Notes: a model not told the origin generated them from the letters alone. Positions 18,422 to 25,881 are shown, counted from the first letter of the stretch. The stretch: 64,000 bases of DNA from Bacillus siamensis KCTC 13613 (GCF_000262045.1 NZ_AJVF01000041.1:248001-312000); one strand, 5' to 3'. Numbers and translations are program-made.

Positions 18422-19589
18422 TGAAACAGGATTCCAACGTCAAACCTATTCGGAGCTTCTTGACGGCATGGAGGACAAAGCGAAGGAGCTGTTTGGCGAA
18501 GATATAAACACGTCAAGCAAAACACCATTAGGCATTATCCTACGTATTTTTGCTTGGTTTTTGGCGGGAATTTGGGACATTGCAGAGCGGGTTTATAATA
18601 GCGGTTTTGTCAGTAAGTCGGAAGGTGTTCAGTTGGACAGGTTGGGAAGTAATTTCGGTATAAGCCGGGAGCCGGCGGCCGAGGCGGTCACTACTCTGTT
18701 TTTTACCGGGGAACCCGGATTCGTAATAGAAGAACAAACCCAATATACAACGGAATCCGGTATTTATTTTGAACTAATCGAAGATGTTGTAATCGGGGAT
18801 GATGGAACGGGCACAGGGGCGGCTGTATCGCTGTCTAAAGGGATTATTAACAATGTCGCGGCCAATACCATTACTGAACAGGCTGAGACGTTAGAGGGAG
18901 TTTATTCAGTGAATAATCCGGAAGCTGCTTCCGGCGGCACTGACGAGGAATCTGATCCGGAATTTCGGGCGCGAATTAAAAAATCAGTTGAAGGCAGCTC
19001 TGCTTCTACGAATAGCGGCATCATTTCGGCATTGCTTGCCGTTTCGGGCGTTCGTTCAGCGAATATAGTCGCGAATAATACCATGCAAACAGATGCAGAC
19101 GGCAATCCACCGAAAAGCATTCATGCTTATGTTCTCGGGGGAACAAAAGTAGACGTGGCCCAAGCTCTATTTGACAGCGTAGCAGCCGGTATTGAAACTG
19201 TTGGAGAACAATCAGTCGTCATTACGGATGCAAGCGGTTTGGATCATGATGTGAAATTTGATTTTGCAAAAGAAGTAAAAATTTATGTGCAGCTTGATTT
19301 AAAAACAAACGCTTCATTCCCTGCCGACGGTGTGAGTCAAATCAAAAACAATCTCGTATATAAAATTGGCGGGATTGATGAAAATGGTTCATCTTTTACC
19401 GGCTCGCAGATGGGTGACGACGTTATTCTGTCGCAACTTTTTAACGCTGTATATCAGGTGAATGGGGTTTCAGATGTGACTATACAAATCGGGAAGGATG
19501 CGGCGGCTCTCGGTCAGTCAAATATTACAATTGAACCGAGAGAAGTTGCGCAAGTTCACTTCTCTGAAATAGTGGTGAATCTGATATGA
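18414..19589 (+). CDS. Baseplate J-like protein (XkdT/YqbT, gp6-like wedge)
   Basis: This ~390-aa baseplate wedge protein begins MLNETGFQRQTYSELLDGME when the TTG at 18414 is used; GGGGGTG lies about eight bases upstream. The earlier ATG at 18381 would put about 11 odd residues on the front. Family marks: SPLG-like KTPLGIILRIFAWFLAGIWD, QLDRLGSNFGISREPA, and GGTDEESDPEFRARIKKS. The upstream gene overlaps by eight bases. Confidence 0.9.
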   Translation: MLNETGFQRQTYSELLDGMEDKAKELFGEDINTSSKTPLGIILRIFAWFLAGIWDIAERVYNSGFVSKSEGVQLDRLGSNFGISREPAAEAVTTLFFTGEPGFVIEEQTQYTTESGIYFELIEDVVIGDDGTGTGAAVSLSKGIINNVAANTITEQAETLEGVYSVNNPEAASGGTDEESDPEFRARIKKSVEGSSASTNSGIISALLAVSGVRSANIVANNTMQTDADGNPPKSIHAYVLGGTKVDVAQALFDSVAAGIETVGEQSVVITDASGLDHDVKFDFAKEVKIYVQLDLKTNASFPADGVSQIKNNLVYKIGGIDENGSSFTGSQMGDDVILSQLFNAVYQVNGVSDVTIQIGKDAAALGQSNITIEPREVAQVHFSEIVVNLI

Positions 19590-20215
19590 TCAAGGATTTA
19601 ATAGGAAAGCTTACTGATGCGTTCTTGAAAGACGAAAAGAGCAATATCGGGAAGCTTTTTTTAATTGTTGATGAACAATTGACAGCATTAAAAATTTCAC
19701 TGACAACGGCGGAAAAATGGCGGGACATTGACGCGGCGCGCGGGAAATCGCTGGACCTACTCGGGGATAACGTTGCCCAGGATCGGGGCCGGGCTACTGA
19801 TGAAATATACCGCGTGCTCATTCGCGGAAAGGTCGCACGGAATGCGTCAGACGGGACAACAAACCGGATTATTCAAGCGCTGGCGAAAACATTGAACTGC
19901 AAGCCGAGTGAAATAAACATTGTGAGCAGCAAAGAAAACAACCAGGATGAACCAGCTGCAATCATTGTGAAAAAGGCACCGATCGAGGCATTAAGTAAGG
20001 TAGGAATGAGCGAAACGCAATTTTCGAACATCGTTCAAAAAACGGTGGCTGCGGGGGTTCGAGTTGCTTATGTGGATTTAAACGGCACTTTCTGTTTTTC
20101 ATCATCAGCCAGCACCATAGAAACAAGCGAATATGGGTTTTCTTCTGATGGAAAAGACGGCGGGACCCTGGGGGGCATCTTCCGGCCAGAAGATGATTAC
20201 CCGTTACCAATTTAA
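19586..20215 (+). CDS. Tail protein I-like / DUF2313 (XkdU/YmfQ type)
   Basis: A 209-aa protein that joins baseplate wedge and fibre. AEKWRDIDAARGKSLDLLGD followed by DEIYRVLIRGKVARNASDGT is typical of this family in Bacillus prophages. The start overlaps the J gene stop. The next gene is the fibre. Confidence 0.85.
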   Translation: MIKDLIGKLTDAFLKDEKSNIGKLFLIVDEQLTALKISLTTAEKWRDIDAARGKSLDLLGDNVAQDRGRATDEIYRVLIRGKVARNASDGTTNRIIQALAKTLNCKPSEINIVSSKENNQDEPAAIIVKKAPIEALSKVGMSETQFSNIVQKTVAAGVRVAYVDLNGTFCFSSSASTIETSEYGFSSDGKDGGTLGGIFRPEDDYPLPI

Positions 20216-20229
20216 GGAGTGTGAAGCAT

Positions 20230-21471
20230 ATGCCTTTTACAAAAGAATTACCAGAATGGGGGAACCCCGGTCAGCGGCCGCCGCAAACGTCCATTGATCA
20301 AGGGTATAAGCCGATGGATCACCCGCCGGCCGATTGGTTTAACTGGTATCAATATACGGCCTATCAGGCTTTGAAAGAGTTGCAAACGGTCGGAGCAACG
20401 AAGGAAGATGTTTTTTCTGCTGTATCTGATGCCGAAGCTTATACTGACAAGCACGAAAGACGGACTGACAACCCGCACAAGACAACAAAAGCACAAGTGG
20501 GGCTAGGTAACGTTGACAATGTGCAGCAGGCTTCCAAAGTCGATTTTGATACACATACCAATGACAATGACCGCCATATTACAGCTACAGAGCGCGTAAA
20601 CTGGGATGCCAAGGAGACAACAACAGGTGCATCAAATAAAGCTGCTACGGCCGAAAGGAATGCCAAGGAATACGCCGATAAACATATCAACGATAAAAAC
20701 AACCCTCATGAGGTTACAAAGGACCAGATCGGGCTTAGTAACGTTGAAAATGTTAGACAGGCCGACTATTATGCGTTTCGCCAACACGACAACAACGGAG
20801 AACGCCACACATCAAAGGCAGAACGGGAGAAATGGAACAATGGGCAATTATCGAAAATAACTGATGACGCGGGAGGCGCTCTTGTATCTATTAGTGATAC
20901 AGATGACTTTTACAGCAAAATCGTTCAAAGTGGGAAGCGATTCGGTACTTTTTATTCAACGGGAAAAGCGGTAAATGCCCCCAGCACAAGCTCTACAAGG
21001 GGGGTTTTTCATTTAACCTCATTAGACAGCAACGGAATGGGGACATACGGTTATGTAATCGCGGTAGACTTCAAAAATAATGTTTTTTCCAATTATGTAG
21101 ACGGCAGCCTGACTTGGAGCGGGTGGAAACGTCTTTTGTCAGATGGTGATTTATCACCATCTTGGAATACTGTATCACTTATTAACGGCGCGAAGCAGGA
21201 TTTAAGTTTCCCGTTTATGTTTTCGGTAGTAAATAATACCTTGTGGCTGGCTGGATCATTCGGTTCCCTGCCATCTATAGGAACAGTTGTGGCGAAATTC
21301 GCATATAAACCGACCCGCCTACTTGATTTTGTGGTTCCGACAATTGGATCATACGGGACTGCCCGGTTTGCTTTCACAACAAATGGCGAGTTGAGGTATG
21401 ACGGTATGATGGCAAATGATAACTCAGCGGTAACCCGGGTATCATTCGATAAACCAATCCCATTATGGTGA
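20230..21471 (+). CDS. Tail fibre / receptor-binding protein
   Basis: The 413-aa protein begins with a baseplate-attachment region (LPEWGNPGQRPPQTSIDQGY, DHPPADWFNWYQYTAYQALK), then two copies of a fibre repeat (NPHKTTKAQVGLGNVDNVQQ and NPHEVTKDQIGLSNVENVRQ, near 80-100 and 160-180), then a C-terminal domain (SGWKRLLSDGDLSPSW; WLAGSFGSLPS) likely to bind the cell surface. ATG 20230 has AAGGAG 11 bases upstream; the in-frame GTG 20221 is too near to it. Host range should depend on this gene. Confidence 0.88.
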   Translation: MPFTKELPEWGNPGQRPPQTSIDQGYKPMDHPPADWFNWYQYTAYQALKELQTVGATKEDVFSAVSDAEAYTDKHERRTDNPHKTTKAQVGLGNVDNVQQASKVDFDTHTNDNDRHITATERVNWDAKETTTGASNKAATAERNAKEYADKHINDKNNPHEVTKDQIGLSNVENVRQADYYAFRQHDNNGERHTSKAEREKWNNGQLSKITDDAGGALVSISDTDDFYSKIVQSGKRFGTFYSTGKAVNAPSTSSTRGVFHLTSLDSNGMGTYGYVIAVDFKNNVFSNYVDGSLTWSGWKRLLSDGDLSPSWNTVSLINGAKQDLSFPFMFSVVNNTLWLAGSFGSLPSIGTVVAKFAYKPTRLLDFVVPTIGSYGTARFAFTTNGELRYDGMMANDNSAVTRVSFDKPIPLW

Positions 21472-21483
21472 GGAGGGGAGAAT

Positions 21484-21906
21484 ATGCATGTTCTATTTTA
21501 CGACGAGAATAAAAAGTATATAGGTGAAGCTGATATTGAGGGGAAAGAGCTGCCGCCGAATAGTACAAAAGCGCAAATAAAACCTGGCATGTACGACCCG
21601 GAATTTGACGAGATTAAAGGTGAATGGGTTGAAGCTGCGACTCGGGAGTACATTGATCAAACAAAAGGTATTCCTGAACCCAATCCCTTAATGGAGCAGA
21701 TTTCTGCAATCGGTAAACAACTATCAGCAGAAGAGCTTGCAAGAAAGCAAGCTGAAGAAGGCCAGCAGGCTCTTGGGATGCAGCTTACAAATGAAATCAT
21801 AGCACGAAAGCAGGCTGAAGCAGTAAATATTTCAATGGGCAAACAGCTTGCCGACTTAAAGCTTAAATTGTTGGAAATGGAAGGAGGGGTGACCAGTGAA
21901 TCTTAA
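21484..21906 (+). CDS. Fibre-associated coiled-coil protein, 140 aa
   Basis: The first ~60 residues (FYDENKKYIGEADIEGKELP) form a small folded domain. The rest is a coiled coil with two related segments, EELARKQAEEGQQALGMQLT and EIIARKQAEAVNISMGKQLA. AGGAGGGG precedes the ATG. Such proteins accompany fibre genes in SPbeta- and PBSX-like phages; a fibre chaperone or connector role is inferred. Confidence 0.75.
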   Translation: MHVLFYDENKKYIGEADIEGKELPPNSTKAQIKPGMYDPEFDEIKGEWVEAATREYIDQTKGIPEPNPLMEQISAIGKQLSAEELARKQAEEGQQALGMQLTNEIIARKQAEAVNISMGKQLADLKLKLLEMEGGVTSES

Positions 21907-22087
21907 TTTCTGGGTATATGCCTTGTTCTACAAGTGGGCGACAATCGCAATGGTAAAGCAGGCAATGGGTTTTAACGATTGTACCATCGACGATATGAAA
22001 GAGGGTGTGGCTGCTGCGTATGTTACACCGGATCAGTTTCAAGAAGTAACAGGGCAGCCATACGAGGATCAAACAGAAGCCAATTAA
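21896..22087 (+). CDS. XkdX-family small protein
   Basis: A 63-aa product: FWVYALFYKWATIAMVKQAM, then DDMKEGVAAAYVTPDQFQEV. This pattern of XkdX proteins is common after tail fibre genes in Bacillus prophages; function is unknown. GTG start with GGAGGGG seven bases upstream. It overlaps the preceding gene by 11 bases. Confidence 0.85.
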   Translation: MNLNFWVYALFYKWATIAMVKQAMGFNDCTIDDMKEGVAAAYVTPDQFQEVTGQPYEDQTEAN

Positions 22088-22110
22088 TAAGGCTTTTTTA
22101 TTTTGCCTCG

Positions 22111-22134
22111 AAGGAGGTGAAGCGTATGAGATAG
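22111..22134 (+). other. Strong ribosome binding site with a two-codon ORF (ATG AGA TAG)
   Basis: AAGGAGGTGA is followed after five bases by ATG AGA TAG. No longer frame begins here; xhlA-like translation starts 20 bases on with its own GGGGGG. It may be the remnant of a lost gene or a minigene. Confidence 0.5.
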
Positions 22135-22153
22135 ATAAAAGGGGGGCGTACTA

Positions 22154-22432
22154 ATGTCACAAATGACGGAGGTACCGGAAGTGAATGCTTTACAAAAAGA
22201 AATTACAGAGGTTAAAGCCGGTCAAAAGACTCTTGAACAGCGGGTAAGTGTCCTTGAGCGTTCTTCAGACAGGCATGATCAGCAAATCATTTCATTAAAC
22301 GAAAAGCTGAACAAAATTGATGAGAATACGACTTGGATCAAACGGACCATCACAGGAGCCATAATAACGGCCATCAGCACCGGATTTATCGGCGGGGCTA
22401 TCGCGATCATGTATAACCTGCTGCAAAAATAA
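22154..22432 (+). CDS. xhlA: XhlA-like lysis accessory protein
   Basis: A 92-aa protein with an N-terminal coiled coil (LQKEITEVKAGQKTLEQRVS) and one C-terminal membrane segment (TITGAIITAISTGFIGGAIA). This is the layout of XhlA, which acts together with the holin and endolysin in PBSX lysis. It is anchored in the cytoplasmic membrane with the coiled coil inside. It lies directly before the holin gene. Confidence 0.9.
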   Translation: MSQMTEVPEVNALQKEITEVKAGQKTLEQRVSVLERSSDRHDQQIISLNEKLNKIDENTTWIKRTITGAIITAISTGFIGGAIAIMYNLLQK

Positions 22433-22447
22433 GGAGGAAAATAACAT

Positions 22448-22711
22448 ATGAAAAAATTCGACAAAGGTACAGTCGTCCGGACTGTGCTTCTTTTTATTGC
22501 TCTGGTAAACCAAGTTTTAGTGATGTTTGGTAAAGATGTGCTACCGATTGCAGATGATCAAGTGAATGACCTTGCGGACGCGGTTTATTTAGGCGGCTCC
22601 ATCGGGTTTACGATCATCATGTCACTGGTAGCATGGTTCAAAAACAACTATGTGACTGAAAAAGGCCATAAGCAAAAAGCCGTTTTAAAACAGCACGATT
22701 TAACCAAGTAA
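22448..22711 (+). CDS. xhlB: Holin (XhlB/SPP1 type)
   Basis: An 87-aa holin with two membrane segments ([20 protein letters not shown] and [17 protein letters not shown]) and a charged C-terminal tail. It makes holes in the membrane at the end of the lytic cycle so that the amidase can reach the wall. AAGGAGG precedes the start; a terminator follows. Confidence 0.92.
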   Translation: MKKFDKGTVVRTVLLFIALVNQVLVMFGKDVLPIADDQVNDLADAVYLGGSIGFTIIMSLVAWFKNNYVTEKGHKQKAVLKQHDLTK

Positions 22712-22712
22712 G

Positions 22713-22735
22713 AGCTGCCGTTCGGCGGCCTTTTT
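22713..22735 (+). terminator. Intrinsic terminator after the holin gene
   Basis: GCTGCC-GTTC-GGCGGC forms a stem (one G-U pair) followed by CTTTTTAT. It may reduce read-through into the endolysin gene. Confidence 0.7.
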
Positions 22736-22765
22736 ATATTTCAAAACAGAATAGGAGAGATTTTT

Positions 22766-23920
22766 ATGTCAGCATTTAAAAACCAATATATTGATATTAA
22801 TAAATGGACGCGGCCGGGAATTAAAAACAACGGCGTGAAGAAACTGGCCGTACATTACACGGCAAACCCCGGCGCGCCTGCTGCCAATCATTATAGATAT
22901 TTTGGTCAAACGCTCCCTGCACAGAACAGGAATCTATCTGAGAAAAAACAGACCTTTGCATCTGCACATATCTTTGTCGATCGTACAGAGGCTATTTGCA
23001 TCATTCCGTTGAATGAGGTGGCCTATCATGCGAATGACGTTCAGCAATTCGTTAACGGGCAGCCTTACCGGGGTGTCGCGGCGCTGAAGCCGAATGCAAA
23101 TTTCTTATCTATCGGCGTGGAGCTTTGCATTGAAAAGGACGGTACTTTCCATCCGGATACCATTGCCCGTGCAGAACAAGTTTGTGCCGAGCTGTGCAAA
23201 ATGTATAAACTTGACCCATCCAATGATATTGTTCGCCATTACGACATTACACATAAAATCTGCCCGGCGCCGTGGGTAAGCAATTCTAAAGGTTTTGCCG
23301 ATTTTAAGACCCGTGTTGAAAAGCGAATGGATGGTGTGGTTGTAACGGCGCCTGTATCAAATCCGGATGTTACCCATACAGATACAGGAAGATTCATCAA
23401 AAACACGGTGGTTTCAAGCGATGGCCTTGTTTTACGTACACAACGGAGCGCCTCTTCTTCCATGGTGCTTAACCTGCCGAATGGCACCGTTGTAAAATAT
23501 CAGCTTGGATCAACTGTCAACGGATGGGGATATGTTGAATACACCAATTCAAAAGGCCAGACATTCCACGGATATGTGAATGTCTCCTATATTAAGAGTG
23601 ATAATGAGCTGAAAAGCGGCGGCAAGAAGAAAGTAACAGCCTCAAAGCCAAAAAAACAAAAATCAAAATTCAGCCTACCTGCGGGTATTTTTAAAGTCAC
23701 AAGTCCGTTAACCCGAGGGGGGGCCGTAAAACAGATTCAGACGGCGCTGGCGGCGCTCCACTATTACCCGGATAAGAATGCAAAGAATTTCGGAATCGAC
23801 GGCGCATATGGCCCGAAAACAGCAAATGCAGTCAAACGGTTCCAGTCCATGTATGGCCTGGCTGCTGACGGTATTTATGGATCAAAAACTAAAGTGAAGC
23901 TTGAGGCGCTATTGAAATAA
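22766..23920 (+). CDS. Endolysin, N-acetylmuramoyl-L-alanine amidase
   Basis: The 384-aa lysin cuts the bond between muramic acid and L-Ala. An Amidase_2 domain occupies residues ~15-175, with zinc ligands H30 (KKLAVHYTANPG) and the IVRHYDITHKICPAP segment near 155-170. A bacterial SH3 domain lies near 210-275 (DGLVLRTQRSASSSMVLNLP) and a peptidoglycan-binding_1 domain near 308-383 (RGGAVKQIQTALAALHYYP; NAVKRFQSMYGLAADGIYGS). This domain order is like XlyA/CwlA. There is no signal peptide, so release needs the holin. A decayed copy of its C-terminus lies at 25654-25737. Confidence 0.95.
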   Translation: MSAFKNQYIDINKWTRPGIKNNGVKKLAVHYTANPGAPAANHYRYFGQTLPAQNRNLSEKKQTFASAHIFVDRTEAICIIPLNEVAYHANDVQQFVNGQPYRGVAALKPNANFLSIGVELCIEKDGTFHPDTIARAEQVCAELCKMYKLDPSNDIVRHYDITHKICPAPWVSNSKGFADFKTRVEKRMDGVVVTAPVSNPDVTHTDTGRFIKNTVVSSDGLVLRTQRSASSSMVLNLPNGTVVKYQLGSTVNGWGYVEYTNSKGQTFHGYVNVSYIKSDNELKSGGKKKVTASKPKKQKSKFSLPAGIFKVTSPLTRGGAVKQIQTALAALHYYPDKNAKNFGIDGAYGPKTANAVKRFQSMYGLAADGIYGSKTKVKLEALLK

Positions 23921-23953
23921 AAAAAGCCCCCTTTCGTATAGAGAGGGGGTTAT
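23919..23953. terminator. Bidirectional terminator
   Basis: GCCCCCTTTC and GAGAGGGGGT pair around GTATA, with an A run on the left and T-rich sequence on the right. It ends the lysis operon and also the leftward 64-aa gene, which converges on it. Confidence 0.85.
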
Positions 23954-24144
23954 TTATTGTTTCTTTTATTCGGTGGGGATGGTGGTGTCTTACTGAATAA
24001 AATTTGTCTGGAGTCGAGTTTTATACCGTTGGCTTTGACACTGCTTTGTACCTTTCTAGGATCAAAACCTATAGGTTTTGGTCCTGTATTAACGTTGTGT
24101 TGATTAACCGTTGTATTTCTATTCCAACTATTTTTATCTCCCAT
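23950..24144 (-). CDS. Hypothetical protein, 64 aa
   Basis: MGDKNSWNRNTTVNQHNVNT begins an Asn-, Pro- and Lys-rich, probably unstructured protein with no membrane segment or cysteine. Leftward GAGGAAGG lies about eight bases before the start. It is downstream of, and probably co-transcribed with, the membrane protein gene 24163-24837. I do not recognise it. Confidence 0.6.
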   Translation of the reverse strand: MGDKNSWNRNTTVNQHNVNTGPKPIGFDPRKVQSSVKANGIKLDSRQILFSKTPPSPPNKRNNK

Positions 24145-24162
24145 TAAAACCTTCCTCTCTTC

Positions 24163-24837
24163 TTATATAATTAAAAGAATGATTTGTTTAATCATATACA
24201 CTAACACAATTCCGATTATTGAAATAAATATCTTCTCGATTCCTTTTTTGTAGAGGTTCGCCTTCGTGTCATTGGCCTTACTGTTCAGTTTTACAATATT
24301 ATAATATGAATCGACAAAAGCATACTCAAGCTTATCTTTGGGAAACTTCGCATTGACTTGTAGACTTCCATTCTCATTGCTAAATCCATTTAATCCAATG
24401 GTTTCATACTCGAAAGTTTTTAACACATTAATTAAGTGTTTAAATGCAATCAACTGCATAATAGCTGGGAAAATATATAACAGCGCAATTATTGAAAAAC
24501 AAAGCATTTCAATTGGACTATGAGCTTTTTTAAAGAATGAAAAATCTAGCGCTGTTGCATAAAAACCTATTAATGCTCCTAATAAAGCAATAAGGACGCC
24601 AGCCCTAGTTTCAATGTCTCGTTTTCTATTAGCCTCAGCATCATATTCCCTAGTTATTGTATTGAGTAAAACCTCAGAACCAGGATATTCAATGTCATTT
24701 TTCTGTGAGTTTTGTTGTTTTCTTTTTGAATTTTGTTGAGATTCCCTTGAGTTTCGTTGCTTTTTCTTTGATTTTCGTGGTGGTTGCTCCGGATTTCCTT
24801 GTCCCTCGTTCGTATTCTGAATTTGTTCTGTAGACAT
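24163..24837 (-). CDS. Membrane protein with SLATT-like segment, prophage accessory gene
   Basis: The 224-aa protein has a Gln/Lys/Ser-rich cytosolic N-terminus (~1-50), then EYDAEANRKRDIETRAGVLI leading into two adjacent membrane segments (about 85-105 and 112-135), a soluble part and a final membrane helix (IFISIIGIVLVYMIKQIILL). The E-x-D-x-E/R-rich helix before a membrane pair resembles SLATT-like proteins, some of which act in phage defence. GAGGGG lies eight bases before the start. Position between lysin and integrase is typical for lysogeny-expressed genes. Superinfection exclusion is possible but unproven. Confidence 0.65.
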   Translation of the reverse strand: MSTEQIQNTNEGQGNPEQPPRKSKKKQRNSRESQQNSKRKQQNSQKNDIEYPGSEVLLNTITREYDAEANRKRDIETRAGVLIALLGALIGFYATALDFSFFKKAHSPIEMLCFSIIALLYIFPAIMQLIAFKHLINVLKTFEYETIGLNGFSNENGSLQVNAKFPKDKLEYAFVDSYYNIVKLNSKANDTKANLYKKGIEKIFISIIGIVLVYMIKQIILLII

Positions 24838-24938
24838 CGTATAGCCCCTCAGTTTTTAGTAGGTTCTTCTTATTGTATATAAAAGGATTATTACATTACA
24901 AGAAAAAATTTACACCACAAGAAATTTTTTTGATCAAC

Positions 24939-24970
24939 CTATTTACAATGGTAAATAGATATTGTATAAT
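24939..24970 (+). promoter_or_regulatory. Sigma-A promoter with overlapping palindromic operator
   Basis: TTTACA (24942-24947), 17 bases, TATAAT (24965-24970). The perfect inverted repeat CTATTTAC-AATG-GTAAATAG (24939-24958) covers the -35 box, as expected of a repressor site. It drives the small genes at 24996-25620, the last of which encodes an HTH protein that might be the repressor. Confidence 0.75.
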
Positions 24971-24995
24971 TGAAGTATAGAAAGGAGGTGCTGAG

Positions 24996-25139
24996 GTGGA
25001 CGAGATCAGAAACATCGTTCTTATCATCGCTGGTATCGTGACCATTATCAAAAACATCTATGATATATGGCAGAAAGAAAGCGAAAAGCGAGAAAAGAAC
25101 ACGAAAAAGCGCTCCCGCCGGGTAAGCAAGAAGCGCTAA
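24996..25139 (+). CDS. Tiny membrane peptide, 47 aa, with basic tail
   Basis: GTG start with AAAGGAGGTG directly upstream (spacing six). The product has one hydrophobic helix, IRNIVLIIAGIVTIIKNIYD, followed by a strongly charged basic tail (KESEKREKNTKKRSRRVSKK). The layout resembles type I toxin peptides or small phage membrane proteins; no antisense RNA is demonstrated. A stable hairpin lies 14 bases after the stop. Its LIIAGIV motif recurs in the next gene. Very well positioned promoter and ribosome binding site argue that it is real. Confidence 0.7.
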   Translation: MDEIRNIVLIIAGIVTIIKNIYDIWQKESEKREKNTKKRSRRVSKKR

Positions 25140-25152
25140 AAACATAGTGAGA

Positions 25153-25173
25153 CAAGGGGAGAAAATCCCCTTG
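25153..25173 (+). terminator. Hairpin after the 47-aa peptide gene
   Basis: CAAGGGGA-GAAAA-TCCCCTTG, an 8-bp perfect stem. No T run follows directly, so it may be an mRNA stabiliser or weak attenuator rather than a full terminator. Confidence 0.5.
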
Positions 25174-25202
25174 CTCCATTATTATATCACGTCCACGACG
25201 AT

Positions 25203-25403
25203 ATGAAAAAATATTTTAAGCAGTACAGCTCGTTTGATATGACCACTCTTATTATCATCATTGCTGGTATTGTGGCTATTGATTACGAAAAAGTCGGTAC
25301 CCTTGGGAAAATCACAACGTTTGTTTTATACTTGGCTATAATGGTTATTTTGTTAAAAGGATTTTTTATGATGTGGAGAGAAAGCCGACATGAAAGAAAG
25401 TGA
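25203..25403 (+). CDS. Small two-helix membrane protein, 66 aa
   Basis: Two hydrophobic helices, TTLIIIIAGIVAIDYE and ITTFVLYLAIMVILLKGFF, are followed by a charged end (WRESRHERK). No clear ribosome binding site is seen before the ATG, which lowers confidence, but the end overlaps the next gene by 14 bases, as in an operon. The first helix resembles that of the 47-aa peptide upstream, including at DNA level (CTGGTAT..GTG..ATT). Function unknown. Confidence 0.5.
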   Translation: MKKYFKQYSSFDMTTLIIIIAGIVAIDYEKVGTLGKITTFVLYLAIMVILLKGFFMMWRESRHERK

Positions 25404-25620
25404 AAAAATTAGGTTTATCCAGGAAGAAGTTTTGACGGCTGCTGAAGTTGCCGAGCTGCTTTCTGTTAGCCGGCAGCGCGTAAGCCAGCTTGTCAGCGGC
25501 GGCCGGATCAAGGCGGTAAAGAAAGTGGGAACGGTGGCTTTATTCTTGCTGGAACATGTACATGCTTTAAAAAAAGAATTAGAGGCAGAGCGGAAAAAGT
25601 ATCGGCCGTATGACCAATGA
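25390..25620 (+). CDS. HTH DNA-binding protein, excisionase/MerR-like, 76 aa
   Basis: The core VLTAAEVAELLSVSRQRVSQ then LVSGGRIKAVKKVGTVALF is a winged helix of the excisionase-type HTH_17 family. The C-terminus is helical and charged. It could be a recombination directionality factor for the serine integrase 4 kb away, or a repressor of its own operon. The role is open. A terminator follows at once. Confidence 0.75.
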   Translation: MKESEKIRFIQEEVLTAAEVAELLSVSRQRVSQLVSGGRIKAVKKVGTVALFLLEHVHALKKELEAERKKYRPYDQ

Positions 25621-25651
25621 AACCCTTCTTATGACGAGAAGGGTTTTTTGT
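25621..25651 (+). terminator. Intrinsic terminator
   Basis: AACCCTTCT and AGAAGGGTT pair around a seven-base loop, followed by a T run. It ends the small operon starting at 24996. Confidence 0.9.
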
Positions 25652-25653
25652 TT

Positions 25654-25737
25654 TTTAAGTCAATGTATGGTTTGCCTGCTGACAGCGCTTAGAGGCCAGA
25701 AACGAAAGTGAATTTGAAAACATTATTAAATGAAATA
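25654..25737 (+). pseudogene. Remnant of an endolysin C-terminus
   Basis: The forward frame reads KSMYGLPADSA, a TAG stop, then RPETKVNLKTLLNE, which matches the end of the intact amidase (QSMYGLAADGIYGSKTKVKL then EALLK) residue by residue over ~27 codons with no length change. A terminator of similar design follows in both places. It shows that a second lysin end once lay here, by duplication or recombination between phages. Confidence 0.75.
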
Positions 25738-25768
25738 ACCCCCCGTTTAGGGGGATTATTTGTTTTTC
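25733..25768. terminator. Bidirectional terminator
   Basis: AAATAACCCCCC-GTTTA-GGGGGATTATTT, with A/T-rich flanks on both sides and TTTTT to the right. It now ends the leftward operon 25756-27371; originally it probably ended the decayed endolysin gene. The coding end of the 41-aa gene lies inside it. Confidence 0.8.
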
Positions 25769-25881
25769 TCTTCTAAGAGTTGAATAATTCTTTGATTAGC
25801 CTGTTTTTGCGCTCTCAACAACGAGACAATATTCCCGGTGAAACCAATCAAAATAATAAGCAGAAAAATTATAATCCACAC
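25756..25881 (-). CDS. Tiny membrane protein, 41 aa
   Basis: On the minus strand a GTG start lies nine bases after AGGAGG, which itself overlaps the stop of the 314-aa gene. The product has a membrane helix (VWIIIFLLIILIGFTGNIVS) and a helical charged tail (QANQRIIQLLEEKNK). Third member of a leftward operon. Not recognised; the type suggests a small membrane partner of the two exported proteins. Confidence 0.65.
   Translation of the reverse strand: MWIIIFLLIILIGFTGNIVSLLRAQKQANQRIIQLLEEKNK

Noticed and set aside
24939-25145. A 68-codon minus-strand frame opposite the tiny membrane peptide
   Set aside because: It lies opposite a gene with a consensus promoter and ribosome binding site and has no such signals itself.
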